A stretch of DNA of 64,000 nucleotides from Burkholderiales bacterium. Its GTDB lineage: Bacteria > Pseudomonadota > Gammaproteobacteria > Burkholderiales > Burkholderiaceae_C. Position 1 is the stretch's first letter. Each line of letters begins with the position of its first letter. The stretch lies in the NCBI GenBank assembly GCA_003963115.1, contig RXJQ01000044.1, forward strand, positions 62,001 through 126,000, read 5' to 3'. Below the pieces are notes generated by a model, which was not told the DNA's origin, did not search any database, and saw only the letters and a list, made by a program, of their open reading frames with translations. A program made the position numbers and the translations under genes. Of this stretch, positions 1 to 8,951 are shown one piece after another.

Positions 1-298
1 CCAGCGCCACCGTGGTGTCGGCGCAGAGGATGGGCGCCTCGGCCCAGGCCCTCTCTCGCTGAGCCCGGCGCGCAAGGCGTTCAACCGCAGCCTGCCATTT
101 GGCCAGGGTCACGCGCTGGACATAGTCCTCGGGCGACTCCCCTGCGCGTTCGGCTTCGAGCGACTCGGCATCCTCGTCGGGATCCGGCAGGAGCAACTCG
201 TGGCGCACGCCCAATTGGTCAAGCAACTGCTGACGCCTGGGGCTTTGCGACGCGAGATACAGCCAAGGTTGGGCGGTGGAAGCAGGATGATGGGTCAT
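1..298 (-). CDS. maf: Maf-family nucleoside triphosphate pyrophosphatase, 3' part cut by window edge
   Basis: The first 99 residues are visible. The frame opens [20 protein letters not shown] and continues [10 protein letters not shown], which is the Maf signature (family form LASxSPRRxxLL). It then reads to CADTTVAL, the family CADTxV motif near the active site, where the window ends. Maf proteins are house-cleaning pyrophosphatases that hydrolyse dTTP/UTP or modified nucleotides in the cytoplasm. The gene is the last visible member of a minus-strand run that includes nadD, rsfS and rlmH. In relatives maf usually follows rlmH directly; here a glycosyltransferase gene lies between. Whether it is the YhdE or YceF subtype cannot be told from this fragment. 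Confidence 0.9.
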   Translation of the reverse strand, partial: MTHHPASTAQPWLYLASQSPRRQQLLDQLGVRHELLLPDPDEDAESLEAERAGESPEDYVQRVTLAKWQAAVERLARRAQRERAWAEAPILCADTTVAL

Positions 299-335
299 GC
301 CGCCATCCTACGGCATGGCTTTGGGCCTCGTCGTG

Positions 336-1892
336 TCACTGCCGGGCTTTGTCGCAGACCGTTTGAGGCAAGGCCATGGACAGCAGCCAGATGCTGCGCT
401 GAGGTGCCAGGCGCATGGGCCAATGGCTCTGGTTCACCTCCTCCTCGGATGTGGCGGGCCCGACCAGATGCCGCAAGCCAGTGGGCATGGGCTGGGGCTT
501 GTCCATCGTGACCCAGGCTGCGATACAGGGCGCGTGGGAGAGCTCGAAGTCGTCGGGCGGCGGCAGATCGACGGAGCCCGATGTCCAGGTGCTGTCACGC
601 GCATCCACCTGCGCCAGGATGCCCGCCAGGTGATCGTCACCCGTGATGACGCGCAGGGGCTGGTGGCCGTAGCGCCGGTGCAGATCCTCGGATATCGAGG
701 CAGCGGGCCGGTCCGTCCAACAGTTGACGCAGCGCTGTGCATTGACCCGGGGGACCCAGATGCGCAAACCCACGACGCTGAAAGCCAGCATCACCATGGC
801 CCAGGTGAGCAGAGCCATGCGTGTGCGCCAGACTGACAAGGCCTCGATGCTGTCCAGCGCCTGAAAAGCCCCCACGCACATGCAGACGGTGGCACCCGGG
901 ATCACCGGCCACAGCCAGCGGGGCGTGAAATGCGTGGCCTTCATGGCCATCAGCGTCACCAACAGGATCACCAAACCAACGCTGGTCTGCCAGGCGAGCC
1001 ACTGCCCAGCCGGCGTCCGCGACTTCGGCACACGCACGGCATGCCCTGCACGGACACGCCAGACGATCGCGGCCAACAGCAAGGGGGTCAGCAGCAGGTA
1101 CTCCAAAGAACCGATCAGCACATAGGCCAGTGGCTTCCACATCGGCGCGTGCTCATCGGAGATCACGATGCGCCTGGCCAGTGCCACCGAGCCACTGGGC
1201 TGCGTCAGCCACCAATGGGCATAGGGTGCAATGACAGCCACGAACACCAGCAGCGCCACCAGCATCCACACGAAGTGCATGCCAGGCGTCGCACGATCAG
1301 CCTGCACTTGATCTTTGCCGGTTCGCAGGATCATGACCCAAGCCGCCAACAAGCTGGAAACGCACCACAGCGCGGCATTGAGTTTGGACAGGCAGGCCAA
1401 GGCCGCCAGCAAGCCTACAAACGGCCACCAGCGAGGGCGCGCCAGTGCATGGATGACCGCAACCGAAGCCCACAAGGTGACCGCCGCCGCCAGGACCGTG
1501 TGCGTGAGACTGTCATGCACCCGCCACATGGCCAGCAGCAGCCCGAGGTGCGCCAGCACCACGCGCGCCTGTACGGAACGATCCGCCCCACAGGCCCGCG
1601 CCAACGCTTGCACACCGGCCAGCCACAGCACAAGGCAGAAGTAGCGCGCGATCTCCAGCGCCACTGCCCAGGACAATGACGCGGGCTTGAGCCACAGCAT
1701 CAGCCAGGTGTAGAGCGGAGGTTGCCGCGTGCCATACCCCAGCTGCCAGGACTGGGCAAAGTACACCTGTTCGGCGCTGTCAATGTCCAGGCCGTCCAGG
1801 CTGAAAGCTTTGAGCAAGCCGTAGGCCAATACCCAGACCGCCACAGCCACCCAGGCACTGAGCAGCGTGGGCCTCTTGATGAATTCAGGCAC
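336..1892 (-). CDS. GT39/ArnT-like membrane glycosyltransferase
   Basis: About 518 residues and mostly hydrophobic, with roughly ten or more predicted membrane segments. Near the N-terminus is GLDIDSAEQVYFAQSWQLGY followed by PPLYTWL, typical of the first periplasmic loop of polyprenyl-phosphate-sugar dependent transferases (PMT_2/GT39, ArnT-like), where the acidic residues are catalytic. A soluble C-terminal part of about 130 residues follows. The frame stays open to 1967, but that extension lies wholly inside rlmH. I therefore place the start at a GTG at 1890-1892, which overlaps the rlmH stop by 8 nt; no strong ribosome site is visible there. The acceptor (lipid A, glycan or protein) is unknown. 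The gene interrupts the usual rlmH-maf adjacency. Confidence 0.75.
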   Translation of the reverse strand: MPEFIKRPTLLSAWVAVAVWVLAYGLLKAFSLDGLDIDSAEQVYFAQSWQLGYGTRQPPLYTWLMLWLKPASLSWAVALEIARYFCLVLWLAGVQALARACGADRSVQARVVLAHLGLLLAMWRVHDSLTHTVLAAAVTLWASVAVIHALARPRWWPFVGLLAALACLSKLNAALWCVSSLLAAWVMILRTGKDQVQADRATPGMHFVWMLVALLVFVAVIAPYAHWWLTQPSGSVALARRIVISDEHAPMWKPLAYVLIGSLEYLLLTPLLLAAIVWRVRAGHAVRVPKSRTPAGQWLAWQTSVGLVILLVTLMAMKATHFTPRWLWPVIPGATVCMCVGAFQALDSIEALSVWRTRMALLTWAMVMLAFSVVGLRIWVPRVNAQRCVNCWTDRPAASISEDLHRRYGHQPLRVITGDDHLAGILAQVDARDSTWTSGSVDLPPPDDFELSHAPCIAAWVTMDKPQPMPTGLRHLVGPATSEEEVNQSHWPMRLAPQRSIWLLSMALPQTVCDKARQ

Positions 1893-2352
1893 GGTGATAA
1901 GGGTGGTTATTGCGCAGGGACCAGGCACGGTAGAGCTGCTCCAGGAGCAGCACGCGCGCCAGGGCATGCGGCAAGGTCATGTCCGACAGGCGCAAGGTCT
2001 CGTCGGCAGTTTGTTTGAGTTGCGGGTCGATGCCATCGGCACCACCGATGATGAAGGCCACGTCTCGGCCATCGTGGAGCCAGGCTTCGGTACGCTCGGC
2101 AAGCTGCACGCTGGTCAGGCGCGTCCCACGCTCATCGAGGATGACGCGGCGCACACCCCGCTCCAGCGCGGCCTCCATGCGGGCGGCTTCGGCCTGCATG
2201 ATGCTGACAACGGGCTTGCCTTCGCGAGGCTCCGCCTTCAGCGCCTTGACCTCCACCTTCCAGTCGGGCGGGAAGCGCTTGAGGTAGTCCTCGCACGCCT
2301 CATTGGCCCAATCCGGCAGGCGGTGGCCGATGGTCACGACCGTGAGCTTCAT
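1885..2352 (-). CDS. rlmH: 23S rRNA (pseudouridine1915-N3)-methyltransferase RlmH
   Basis: 155 residues, the normal length of the family. The N-terminus MKLTVVTIGHRLPDWANEAC and the C-terminal SPOUT knot sequence FIIGGADGIDPQLK with LSDMTLPHALARVLLLEQLYRA identify RlmH. This enzyme uses S-adenosylmethionine to methylate pseudouridine 1915 in helix 69 of 23S rRNA on assembled 70S ribosomes. It lies 31 nt downstream of rsfS in the same direction, the conserved rsfS-rlmH pair, and its stop overlaps the proposed start of the glycosyltransferase. Confidence 0.97.
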   Translation of the reverse strand: MKLTVVTIGHRLPDWANEACEDYLKRFPPDWKVEVKALKAEPREGKPVVSIMQAEAARMEAALERGVRRVILDERGTRLTSVQLAERTEAWLHDGRDVAFIIGGADGIDPQLKQTADETLRLSDMTLPHALARVLLLEQLYRAWSLRNNHPYHRA

Positions 2353-2383
2353 GGCACCAGTGCGCGTACTACCTCAGCGGGCA

Positions 2384-3121
2384 TCAGCGCGCCGTCTTCT
2401 TTGGGGCAGCCTTCTTGGCGGCGACCTTCTTCACGGCGACTTTCCGGGCGACTGCCTTCTTGGCCGCGACCTTCTTCACAGCCACCTTGCGTGCCGGCGC
2501 CTTCTTGGCCTCGGGCGCGTTGACCACGATCTTCTTCACGGTCGAGGAAGAGAAGGCCTTCTTGGCTACAACCTTTTTGGCCGCAGCCTTCTTGGCAGGC
2601 ACCTTGGCTGCAACCACCTTCTTCGCAGCTGGCGCCTTCTTGGCAACCACCTTTCGAGTGGGCGATGTCGTCGCGGCCCTTTGGGCGGATGTCGTCTTGC
2701 CCGATGCCTTCTTGGGCTTGACGGGCGCCTCGTCTTCTTCCTGCGGCTCGGAAGCCTTCACCAGACCGGTCTTGGCGACCTTGAGCTTGAGGGTCACGGG
2801 CTTCTCACCCCAGATCTCTTCGAGCTGGTAGTACTGGCGGATGGCCGGTTGCATGATGTGGACGACCGCCGCGGCGCAGTCCACGATGATCCACTCACCG
2901 TTGTCCTCGCCCTCGGTCCGCATGACCTGAAAGCCTGCTTCCTTGACCGCCTTGCGCACGCTGGACGACAAAGCCTTGGTCTGACGGTTGGAAGAGCCGG
3001 TTGCGATGACCACCCGCTCAAACAGGGGCGAGAGGTGCTCGGTGTTGAACACGACGATGTCTTGTGCCTTGACATCTTCCAGACCATCGACGATGGCGCG
3101 TTGCAGTTTGCGAATGTCCAT
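2384..3121 (-). CDS. rsfS: Ribosome silencing factor RsfS with long Lys/Ala-rich C-terminal tail
   Basis: Residues 1 to about 117 are a standard RsfS (DUF143) domain: MDIRKLQRAIVDGLEDVKAQ, ATGSSNRQTKAL, GEWIIVDCAAAVVHIM and YYQLEEIWG. This domain binds uL14 on the large subunit and blocks subunit joining under starvation. Residues from about 118 to 245 are an extension built of acid and then KKA/AKK/VAKK-type repeats, very basic and probably disordered, like histone H1 or AlgP tails. Family members are normally about 105-130 residues, so this copy is roughly doubled. The start overlaps the nadD stop by one base (TAATG), which suggests translational coupling. There is no sign of a frameshift joining two genes: the frame is continuous and the tail has no separate start with a ribosome site. 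Confidence 0.95.
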   Translation of the reverse strand: MDIRKLQRAIVDGLEDVKAQDIVVFNTEHLSPLFERVVIATGSSNRQTKALSSSVRKAVKEAGFQVMRTEGEDNGEWIIVDCAAAVVHIMQPAIRQYYQLEEIWGEKPVTLKLKVAKTGLVKASEPQEEDEAPVKPKKASGKTTSAQRAATTSPTRKVVAKKAPAAKKVVAAKVPAKKAAAKKVVAKKAFSSSTVKKIVVNAPEAKKAPARKVAVKKVAAKKAVARKVAVKKVAAKKAAPKKTAR

Positions 3122-3741
3122 TAAGTGCTTGAAGCCGGGGGGGCGGCGTAGAGTTGATGGGTTGCAATATAGCGCGCGACACCGTAGGGCAACAGGTCGG
3201 GCACCAGTGAATACGGATCTTTACCACGGCCAAGCCGGGTACGGATATCGGTTGAGGACACGTCCAGTGGCGGCAGGGGCAGTTCGACCACGCGGTAGTT
3301 CAGCCCCTGCATGGCCTGCGGCGCGGCGGGCAGATCATGCCCTCTGCAGGCCACGGCCAGCGTCAGGACTTGCAACAATTCGTGCCAGCCCTGCCAGGTC
3401 GGGAAGTTCGCAAACTGGTCCTGCCCGATGATCAGGAACCATTGAGCAGGCTGCGTGGACCGCGACTGTAACGCACGCACGGTATCCAGTGTGTAAGAAG
3501 GCCCTTGCCTGCGCAGCTCGATCGGGTCGACCGTGAAGCGTGGCTCGTGCGCGGTGGCCGCCTCGACCATGGCCAGCCGGTGCTCGGGTGCCGCCAGTTG
3601 CCGCGCCTTCTGCCAGGGCTGCCCGACGGGGATCCAGCGCACTTCGTCGAGCGTCAGATGACGCAGGGCGAGTTCGGCCAGCTCGACATGGGCACAGTGA
3701 ACCGGGTCGAAACTGCCGCCCATCAGGCCGATGCGGCGCAC
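3121..3741 (-). CDS. nadD: Nicotinate-nucleotide adenylyltransferase
   Basis: 206 residues. The N-terminus MRRIGLMGGSFDPVHCAHVE contains the GGSFDPxHxxH nucleotidyltransferase motif, and WFLIIGQDQFANFPTW and SSTDIRTRL are further NadD signatures, the last being the ISSTxIR phosphate-binding motif. The enzyme adenylates nicotinate mononucleotide to deamido-NAD in cytoplasmic NAD synthesis. Four bases separate it from hemF upstream, and it overlaps rsfS downstream by one base, so it sits in the middle of a tight operon. Confidence 0.97.
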   Translation of the reverse strand: MRRIGLMGGSFDPVHCAHVELAELALRHLTLDEVRWIPVGQPWQKARQLAAPEHRLAMVEAATAHEPRFTVDPIELRRQGPSYTLDTVRALQSRSTQPAQWFLIIGQDQFANFPTWQGWHELLQVLTLAVACRGHDLPAAPQAMQGLNYRVVELPLPPLDVSSTDIRTRLGRGKDPYSLVPDLLPYGVARYIATHQLYAAPPASST

Positions 3742-3745
3742 AGCC

Positions 3746-4672
3746 TCAGACCCAGGCCCGTGCGGGCAGGAAATCGGTGTAGAGCCGGGCCTCGGGCGTG
3801 CCGGGCTCGGGCTGCCAGTCGTAGCGCCACTTCACGATGGGCGGCATGGACATGAGGATGCTCTCGGTGCGCCCACCCGATTGCAGGCCAAACAGGGTAC
3901 CGCGGTCCCACACGAGGTTGAACTCGACATAGCGGCCACGACGGTAAGCCTGGAAGTCGCGCTCGCGTTCACCGTAAGGCATGTTGCGGCGGCGCTGCAG
4001 GATGGGCAGATAGGCCTGCGTGAAGGCATCGCCCACCGAGCGCATCATGGCAAAGCCGCCCTCGAAGCCCAGCTCCGAGAAGTCGTCGAAGAAGATGCCG
4101 CCCACGCCACGCGCTTCATGGCGGTGCTTGAGGAAGAAGTACTCGTCGCACCACTGCTTGAAGCGCGGGTGCTTGTCTTCGCCAAAGGGCGCCAGGGCGT
4201 CCTTGCAGACCTGGTGGAAGTGGCGCGCGTCCTCTTCTTGGCCATAGTAGGGCGTGAGGTCCATGCCGCCGCCAAACCAGGCCACCACGCTGCCATCGGG
4301 CTTGTGCGCGGCCAGCATGCGCACGTTCATGTGCACGGTCGGCGCATGCGGGTTGCGCGGGTGGAACACCAGCGACACGCCCATGGCCTCGAAGGGGCAA
4401 CCCGCCAGTTCAGGCCGGTGCTGCGTGGCCGAAGGCGGCAGGCTCGGGCCTTTCACGTGCGAGAAATTGCAGCCCCCGCGCTCCAGCACCTGCCCCTCTT
4501 CCACCAGCCGCGAGCAGCCATCGCCCTGCAGGCGTTCTTGCGGGCCCCGCACCCAGGCGTCCTTCACGAAGGGCGTACCGTCCTCGGCCTCGAAAGCGCC
4601 AACGATGCGCTCCTGCAGGTCCAGCAGGTATTGACGGACGGCTTCGGTGTTCAGGGTGGGGGTGGTGCTCAT
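3746..4672 (-). CDS. hemF: Oxygen-dependent coproporphyrinogen III oxidase
   Basis: 308 residues from the start [20 protein letters not shown]. The frame is open further upstream, but those residues run into the purD end and look unlike HemF. Recognised blocks are [53 protein letters not shown] and [20 protein letters not shown], which form the conserved core. The enzyme performs oxygen-dependent decarboxylation of coproporphyrinogen III to protoporphyrinogen IX in haem synthesis, without a metal cofactor in the best-studied members. It lies 28 nt downstream of purD. No anaerobic hemN is seen in this window. Confidence 0.97.
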   Translation of the reverse strand: MSTTPTLNTEAVRQYLLDLQERIVGAFEAEDGTPFVKDAWVRGPQERLQGDGCSRLVEEGQVLERGGCNFSHVKGPSLPPSATQHRPELAGCPFEAMGVSLVFHPRNPHAPTVHMNVRMLAAHKPDGSVVAWFGGGMDLTPYYGQEEDARHFHQVCKDALAPFGEDKHPRFKQWCDEYFFLKHRHEARGVGGIFFDDFSELGFEGGFAMMRSVGDAFTQAYLPILQRRRNMPYGERERDFQAYRRGRYVEFNLVWDRGTLFGLQSGGRTESILMSMPPIVKWRYDWQPEPGTPEARLYTDFLPARAWV

Positions 4673-4700
4673 GGTGGGCGAAGTGGCGACAAGCCTCAGG

Positions 4701-6002
4701 TCAACGCGCTTTGATGGCACGCCAGCCAATGTCGGTGCGGAACTGCATGCCATCGAACTGGATGCCGCGCATGTAATCGTAGGCACGCTGCTGCGCCAGC
4801 TTGGCCGATTCGCCCAGTGCCGTCACGCACAGCACGCGGCCACCGCTGGTGCGCACCTGGCCGTCATCGCCCATGGTCGTGCCGGCATGGAAGACCATGG
4901 CGTCATCGGCTTCGGCAGGCAGGCCCATGATCACGTCACCCCTCTTAGGGTCCAGCGGGTAGCCGCCGGCAGCCATCACCACGCCCAGCGCGAAGCGCCG
5001 GTCCCATTGCAGTTCGACCTGGTCCAGCGTGCCATCGGTGGCAGCCATGAACACATCGATCAGGTCGCTCTTGAGGCGCATCATGATGGGCTGCGTCTCA
5101 GGGTCGCCCATGCGGCAGTTGAACTCCAGCGTCTTGGGGTTGCCATTGGCGTCGATCATCAGGCCTGCGTACAGGAAACCGGTGAAGGGGATGCCGTCCT
5201 TGGCCATGCCTGCCAGCGTCGGGTTGATGATCTCGTGCATGGTCTTGGCATACACATTGGGCGTGACCACGGGTGCGGGCGAGTAGGCGCCCATGCCGCC
5301 CGTGTTGGGGCCGGCATCGGCATCCAGCAGGCGCTTGTGGTCCTGGCTGGTGGCCAGCACGTTCACGTTCTTGCCATCGGCCAGCACGATGAAGCTGGCT
5401 TCCTCGCCTTGCAGGAACTCTTCGATCACGACGCGCGGCGTAGCCTGCCCATCCACGCCAGCGTTGTGCTGCACGCCCAGCCGGTTGTCCAGCAACATCC
5501 AGTCGACGGCCTCATGGGCCTCGGCCAAGGTCATGGCCACGATCACACCCTTGCCGGCTGCCAGGCCATCGGCCTTGATCACGATGGGCGCGCCGTGCTT
5601 GTCCACATAGGCGTGTGCGGCGGTGGCATCGGTGAAGGTCTCGTAGAAGGCCGTGGGGATGCCATGGCGCTTCATGAAGTCCTTGGCGAAGGCCTTGGAG
5701 CTCTCCAGCTGCGCTGCCTTTTGCGTCGGGCCGAAGATGCGCAGGCCGCGTGCGCGGAACTCGTCCACCACGCCGGCCGCCAGCGGGGCCTCGGGGCCGA
5801 CCACGGTCAGGTTGATCTTGTTGTTCTGGGCGAAGTCAGCCAAAGCCTTCACGTCGGTGATGGGCACATTGACCAGACGCGGATCGCGCGCCGTACCGCC
5901 ATTGCCCGGCGCCACATAGACCTTCTGGGCCTTGGGGGACTGGGCCAGCTTCCAGGCCAGGGCGTGCTCGCGGCCGCCCGAGCCGATGACAAGGATATTC
6001 AT
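4701..6002 (-). CDS. purD: Phosphoribosylamine--glycine ligase
   Basis: 433 residues, full length for PurD. The N-terminus [20 protein letters not shown] is diagnostic, followed by [16 protein letters not shown] and the ATP-grasp region containing [32 protein letters not shown] and [10 protein letters not shown]. It makes glycinamide ribonucleotide, the second step of purine synthesis. It is 16 nt downstream of yebC and leads into hemF. Confidence 0.98.
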   Translation of the reverse strand: MNILVIGSGGREHALAWKLAQSPKAQKVYVAPGNGGTARDPRLVNVPITDVKALADFAQNNKINLTVVGPEAPLAAGVVDEFRARGLRIFGPTQKAAQLESSKAFAKDFMKRHGIPTAFYETFTDATAAHAYVDKHGAPIVIKADGLAAGKGVIVAMTLAEAHEAVDWMLLDNRLGVQHNAGVDGQATPRVVIEEFLQGEEASFIVLADGKNVNVLATSQDHKRLLDADAGPNTGGMGAYSPAPVVTPNVYAKTMHEIINPTLAGMAKDGIPFTGFLYAGLMIDANGNPKTLEFNCRMGDPETQPIMMRLKSDLIDVFMAATDGTLDQVELQWDRRFALGVVMAAGGYPLDPKRGDVIMGLPAEADDAMVFHAGTTMGDDGQVRTSGGRVLCVTALGESAKLAQQRAYDYMRGIQFDGMQFRTDIGWRAIKAR

Positions 6003-6018
6003 ACGGTGCTCAATCTCT

Positions 6019-6741
6019 TCAATTCAACTCGGCGTTGTGGAACACATCCTGCACGTCGTCCAGGTCTTCCAGTACATCCAGCAACTTCTGCATGCGGGCG
6101 GCATCGTCGCCCGTCAACTCGATCGTGTTCTCGGCGCGCATGGTCACTTCGGCCACTTCAGGTTTCATGCCAGCGCCTTCCAGCGCGTTCTTCACAGCCT
6201 CGAAATCAGCGGGCGAGCTCAGCACCTCGATAGAGCCATCATCGTGGGTGATGACGTCTTCGGCGCCGGCTTCCAGGGCCACTTCCATGACCTTGTCCTC
6301 GCTCACGCCCGGCGCAAACAGGAGTTGGCCCACGTGCTTGAACTGGAAGGCCACCGAGCCTTCCGTGCCCAGGTTGCCGCCATACTTGCTGAAGGCGTGG
6401 CGCACCTCGGCCACCGTGCGCACCCGGTTGTCGGTCATGCAGTCGACGATGATGGCCGCACCGCCAATGCCGTAGCCCTCGTAGCGGATTTCCTCGTAGG
6501 TCACGCCGTCGAGGTTGCCCGTGGCCTTGTCCACATTGCGCTTGATGTTGTCGGCCGGCATGTTGGCCGCCTTGGCCTTGTCGATGGCCAGGCGCAGGCG
6601 CGGATTCATGTTGATGTCGCCGCCACCCTGGCGCGCCGCCACGATGATTTCACGCGTGATGCGGGTCCAGACCTTGCCGCGCTTTTCGTCCTGGCGGCCT
6701 TTGCGGTGTTGGATATTGGCCCACTTGGAATGACCGGCCAT
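6019..6741 (-). CDS. yebC: YebC/PmpR-family (TACO1-like) regulator or translation factor
   Basis: 240 residues from [20 protein letters not shown], the invariant N-terminus of the family; a GGAG element lies about 10 nt upstream. The body contains [29 protein letters not shown] and [18 protein letters not shown], all conserved. Members were described as DNA-binding regulators, and more recently some as translation factors easing stalls at polyproline; which role applies here is not visible. It is the first gene of the minus-strand run leading to purD and hemF. In other bacteria yebC is often beside ruvC; not here. Confidence 0.95.
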   Translation of the reverse strand: MAGHSKWANIQHRKGRQDEKRGKVWTRITREIIVAARQGGGDINMNPRLRLAIDKAKAANMPADNIKRNVDKATGNLDGVTYEEIRYEGYGIGGAAIIVDCMTDNRVRTVAEVRHAFSKYGGNLGTEGSVAFQFKHVGQLLFAPGVSEDKVMEVALEAGAEDVITHDDGSIEVLSSPADFEAVKNALEGAGMKPEVAEVTMRAENTIELTGDDAARMQKLLDVLEDLDDVQDVFHNAELN

Positions 6742-6782
6742 GGCGTCTTGCTCCGGGAAAAATCTGTTTTTGAACGACAGAA

Positions 6783-6809
6783 CGCGCCCCGGCACAAGTC
6801 CGGTGCGCG
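6783..6809 (-). other. GC-rich hairpin upstream of yebC
   Basis: CGCGC-C-CCGG and CCGG-T-GCGCG form a nine-pair stem with one mismatch and a 7-nt loop, 42-68 nt upstream of the yebC start. There is no T-run in either direction, so it is not a simple terminator. It may lie in the yebC leader or next to its promoter. Confidence 0.35.
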
Positions 6810-6811
6810 CA

Positions 6812-6835
6812 CAAAAATGCTCAGCTCAAGCTGAG
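6812..6835 (-). terminator. Rho-independent terminator after the exported repeat protein
   Basis: Read on the minus strand, CTCAGC TTGA GCTGAG is a perfect 6-bp stem with a 4-nt loop, followed after CA by five T. It lies about 90 nt beyond the stop of the exported repeat protein and just before the yebC leader, so it would insulate yebC from the upstream gene. Confidence 0.75.
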
Positions 6836-6926
6836 TGATACGGCGATTTTACCTTTTGCCCGGGTTGACCTCGATCAGGTATCGATCGGCCCGCTCCCAC
6901 CCCCGACTTGCACTTCGGAAAAGGCC

Positions 6927-7364
6927 TCAATGGCCGCGACGCCAACCCCGGTCGTCATCGCGGTCACGCCAGCCCTCGTTCCAGGCGAAGCGGTCGTCAT
7001 CATGGTGATGGTGACGCCAACCTCCCCAGCCACGCGGCTCGCAGTGGCGGGGCCTGTCATAGACCACCACGGGTGCGGGCACATAGCCATACACCGGGCT
7101 CTCCACCACCACGGCGGGCGGGGCATACACCACCGGAGGCGGCGCATACACGACCGGTGCGGGCGCATACACCACCTGCTGAAAAGGCGCCACGCCCCAG
7201 CGCGTATTCGACACCGCGGTGGACACGCGCCCCACGCCCTGCATAGGTGCATCCACATTCACCGACCAGTAGACGCCACCGCCCGCATGGGCGCCGACGG
7301 ACGCGGCCACCAACCCAGCCGCAAGGACAAGACGAGACAGCGATGCAAAACGGGAAGTGTTCAT
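6927..7364 (-). CDS. Exported protein with PVVYAPP repeats and His/Asp-rich C-terminus
   Basis: 145 residues from MNTSRFASLSRLVLAAGLVA, with AAGGAG about 7 nt upstream. Residues 1 to about 28 form a Sec signal peptide with a likely cut after GAHA. The mature protein starts GGGVYWSVNVDAPMQGVG, continues to a run of near-repeats PVVYAPPPVVYAPPAVV, and ends in an Arg/Trp/Gly-rich segment containing HHHHDDD. This resembles the many small periplasmic or surface proteins of Burkholderiales with valine-proline-tyrosine repeats, whose function is unknown. The His/Asp cluster could bind metal, but that is inference. It has its own ribosome site and terminator, so it is probably monocistronic. Confidence 0.85.
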   Translation of the reverse strand: MNTSRFASLSRLVLAAGLVAASVGAHAGGGVYWSVNVDAPMQGVGRVSTAVSNTRWGVAPFQQVVYAPAPVVYAPPPVVYAPPAVVVESPVYGYVPAPVVVYDRPRHCEPRGWGGWRHHHHDDDRFAWNEGWRDRDDDRGWRRGH

Positions 7365-7452
7365 GATGGGCTCCTTATGAGCCCTCAACGGCCCAGTCGC
7401 CCATCCGGACGACACGGGCCCACGCGACTTTGTAAGCCTGTGTAGGGACCGC

Positions 7453-8742
7453 TCAGTGCTGGTGGTGATGCCCGTCGCTGCGCGCCAGCGCCATCAACTG
7501 ATCAACCTCAGTCTTGTAGACAACCATATTGCGCCGATGCCAGAGCCCGATCAGCGCCATCACGGATGCCACCACCAGGCCAAACAGGGTGATCGCCTGG
7601 AAGGCCGTGAACCCGACCGACGTGGCCCCCGCATACAGACCACCCAGCGCCAGGATGCAGGCCTGCTCGTTGAAGTTCTGCACGGCGATCGACCGCCCCG
7701 CACCCATCAGGTTGTGGCCGCGGTGTTGCAGCAGGGCGTTCATCGGCACCACGAGGTAACCCACGCTTGCACCCAGCAGCACCAGGAAAGGCACGGCCAC
7801 CGTCAGGCTGGTGATCACATTGAGCCCTAGCATCAGCAGGCCCATGGCCACACCCAGAGGAATCAGCTTGGTGGCCAGGTCCAGCCGCATCGACACCGAG
7901 GCCACGACCGCGCTGACGGCCGTGCCGATCACGACGACCCCCGCCAGCGAAGACGCCTGCGTGGTCGAATAACCCAGCGCCGCAGCCGCCCACGGGAACA
8001 CGATGACGCGCATATTGCCCGACACGCCCCACACCAGCGTGGTGCTGGCCAGGGAGATCTGGCCGAGCTTGTCGCGCCACAGGCGCATATTGCATTGCCA
8101 GAAGTCGCGCAGCAGCTCCATGAAATGCCCGCTCATGGGCTGCAGCACGGCCTCGGTGCGCGGGATGCGCAGGTTGAACAGCGCCGCGATCGCGTACAGG
8201 ACGATCATGGAAGCCACGGCGGCCTGCCAGGGCTGGTCGACGCCAGTGTCGATCACCGGGAAGTCAAAGCTCAGCAGGACGGATGACAGCCTGGCGCCCA
8301 CCAACTGCCCACCCAGCAGCACGCCCAGGATGATGGAGCCAACCGTCAGGCCCTCGATCCAGCCATTGGCTTTCACCAGCTGGGAAGGCGGCAGCAACTC
8401 GGTCAGGATGCCGTACTTGGCTGGCGAGTAGGCGGCAGCGCCCAGGCCCACCACGGCATAAGCCAACAAAGGGTGCAGGCCACTCAGCATGAGCAGGCAG
8501 CCCACCACCTTGATGCTGTTGGCAATGAACATCACCTTGCCCTTGGGCAAGGCATCAGAAAACGCCCCGACGAAGGGTGCGAGCACGACGTAGAACAGCG
8601 CAAACATCGGCGCCAGAAACGGCATCTGCCAGGACGGTGCGTGGCTGATCTTCAGCAATTCGACGGCGGCCACCAGCAAGGCGTTGTCGGCCAGCGAGCT
8701 GAAAAACTGCGCCGCCATGATCGTGAAAAAACCTTTTTTCAT
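7453..8742 (-). CDS. lplT: Lysophospholipid transporter LplT (MFS)
   Basis: 429 residues starting MKKGFFTIMAAQFFSSLADN, the typical LplT opening; the open frame reaches 8826 but the extra residues are not family-like. About 12 membrane segments are apparent. FVGAFSDALPKGKVMFIANS is the loop 2-3 MFS motif, and AYSPAKYGILTELLPPSQLV is the LplT signature. The protein flips lysophosphatidylethanolamine across the inner membrane for re-acylation. In enterobacteria it is paired with the acyltransferase Aas; here it is divergent from alr and no Aas is in the window. The C-terminus ends in HHHQH. Confidence 0.92.
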   Translation of the reverse strand: MKKGFFTIMAAQFFSSLADNALLVAAVELLKISHAPSWQMPFLAPMFALFYVVLAPFVGAFSDALPKGKVMFIANSIKVVGCLLMLSGLHPLLAYAVVGLGAAAYSPAKYGILTELLPPSQLVKANGWIEGLTVGSIILGVLLGGQLVGARLSSVLLSFDFPVIDTGVDQPWQAAVASMIVLYAIAALFNLRIPRTEAVLQPMSGHFMELLRDFWQCNMRLWRDKLGQISLASTTLVWGVSGNMRVIVFPWAAAALGYSTTQASSLAGVVVIGTAVSAVVASVSMRLDLATKLIPLGVAMGLLMLGLNVITSLTVAVPFLVLLGASVGYLVVPMNALLQHRGHNLMGAGRSIAVQNFNEQACILALGGLYAGATSVGFTAFQAITLFGLVVASVMALIGLWHRRNMVVYKTEVDQLMALARSDGHHHQH

Positions 8743-8951
8743 GCGCGAGCGTCGAGGGGGTTCATATCCGGTCGGTCCAACAAATGCTGCCTCAAGACAT
8801 GTCCGCGCCAAGGCACCGATCACCATGAGAGCCGCCGGTTATAGCACGACACCCTCCCGCCACCTCGCTGCCAGCGCGCATTTCTGATCACCACGCCACG
8901 CAAACGGGGGCCAGGCAAGCCCGACTTGGCGAGACTGGCAAAATCTCGCTC

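Noticed and set aside
2303-3124. Plus-strand frame opposite rsfS
   Set aside because: Leu/Gly/Arg-rich mirror of the Lys/Ala tail; the minus strand carries the real RsfS.
4647-6233. Open frame of 528 codons on the plus strand
   Set aside because: Antisense to purD and part of yebC; no motif or ribosome site.
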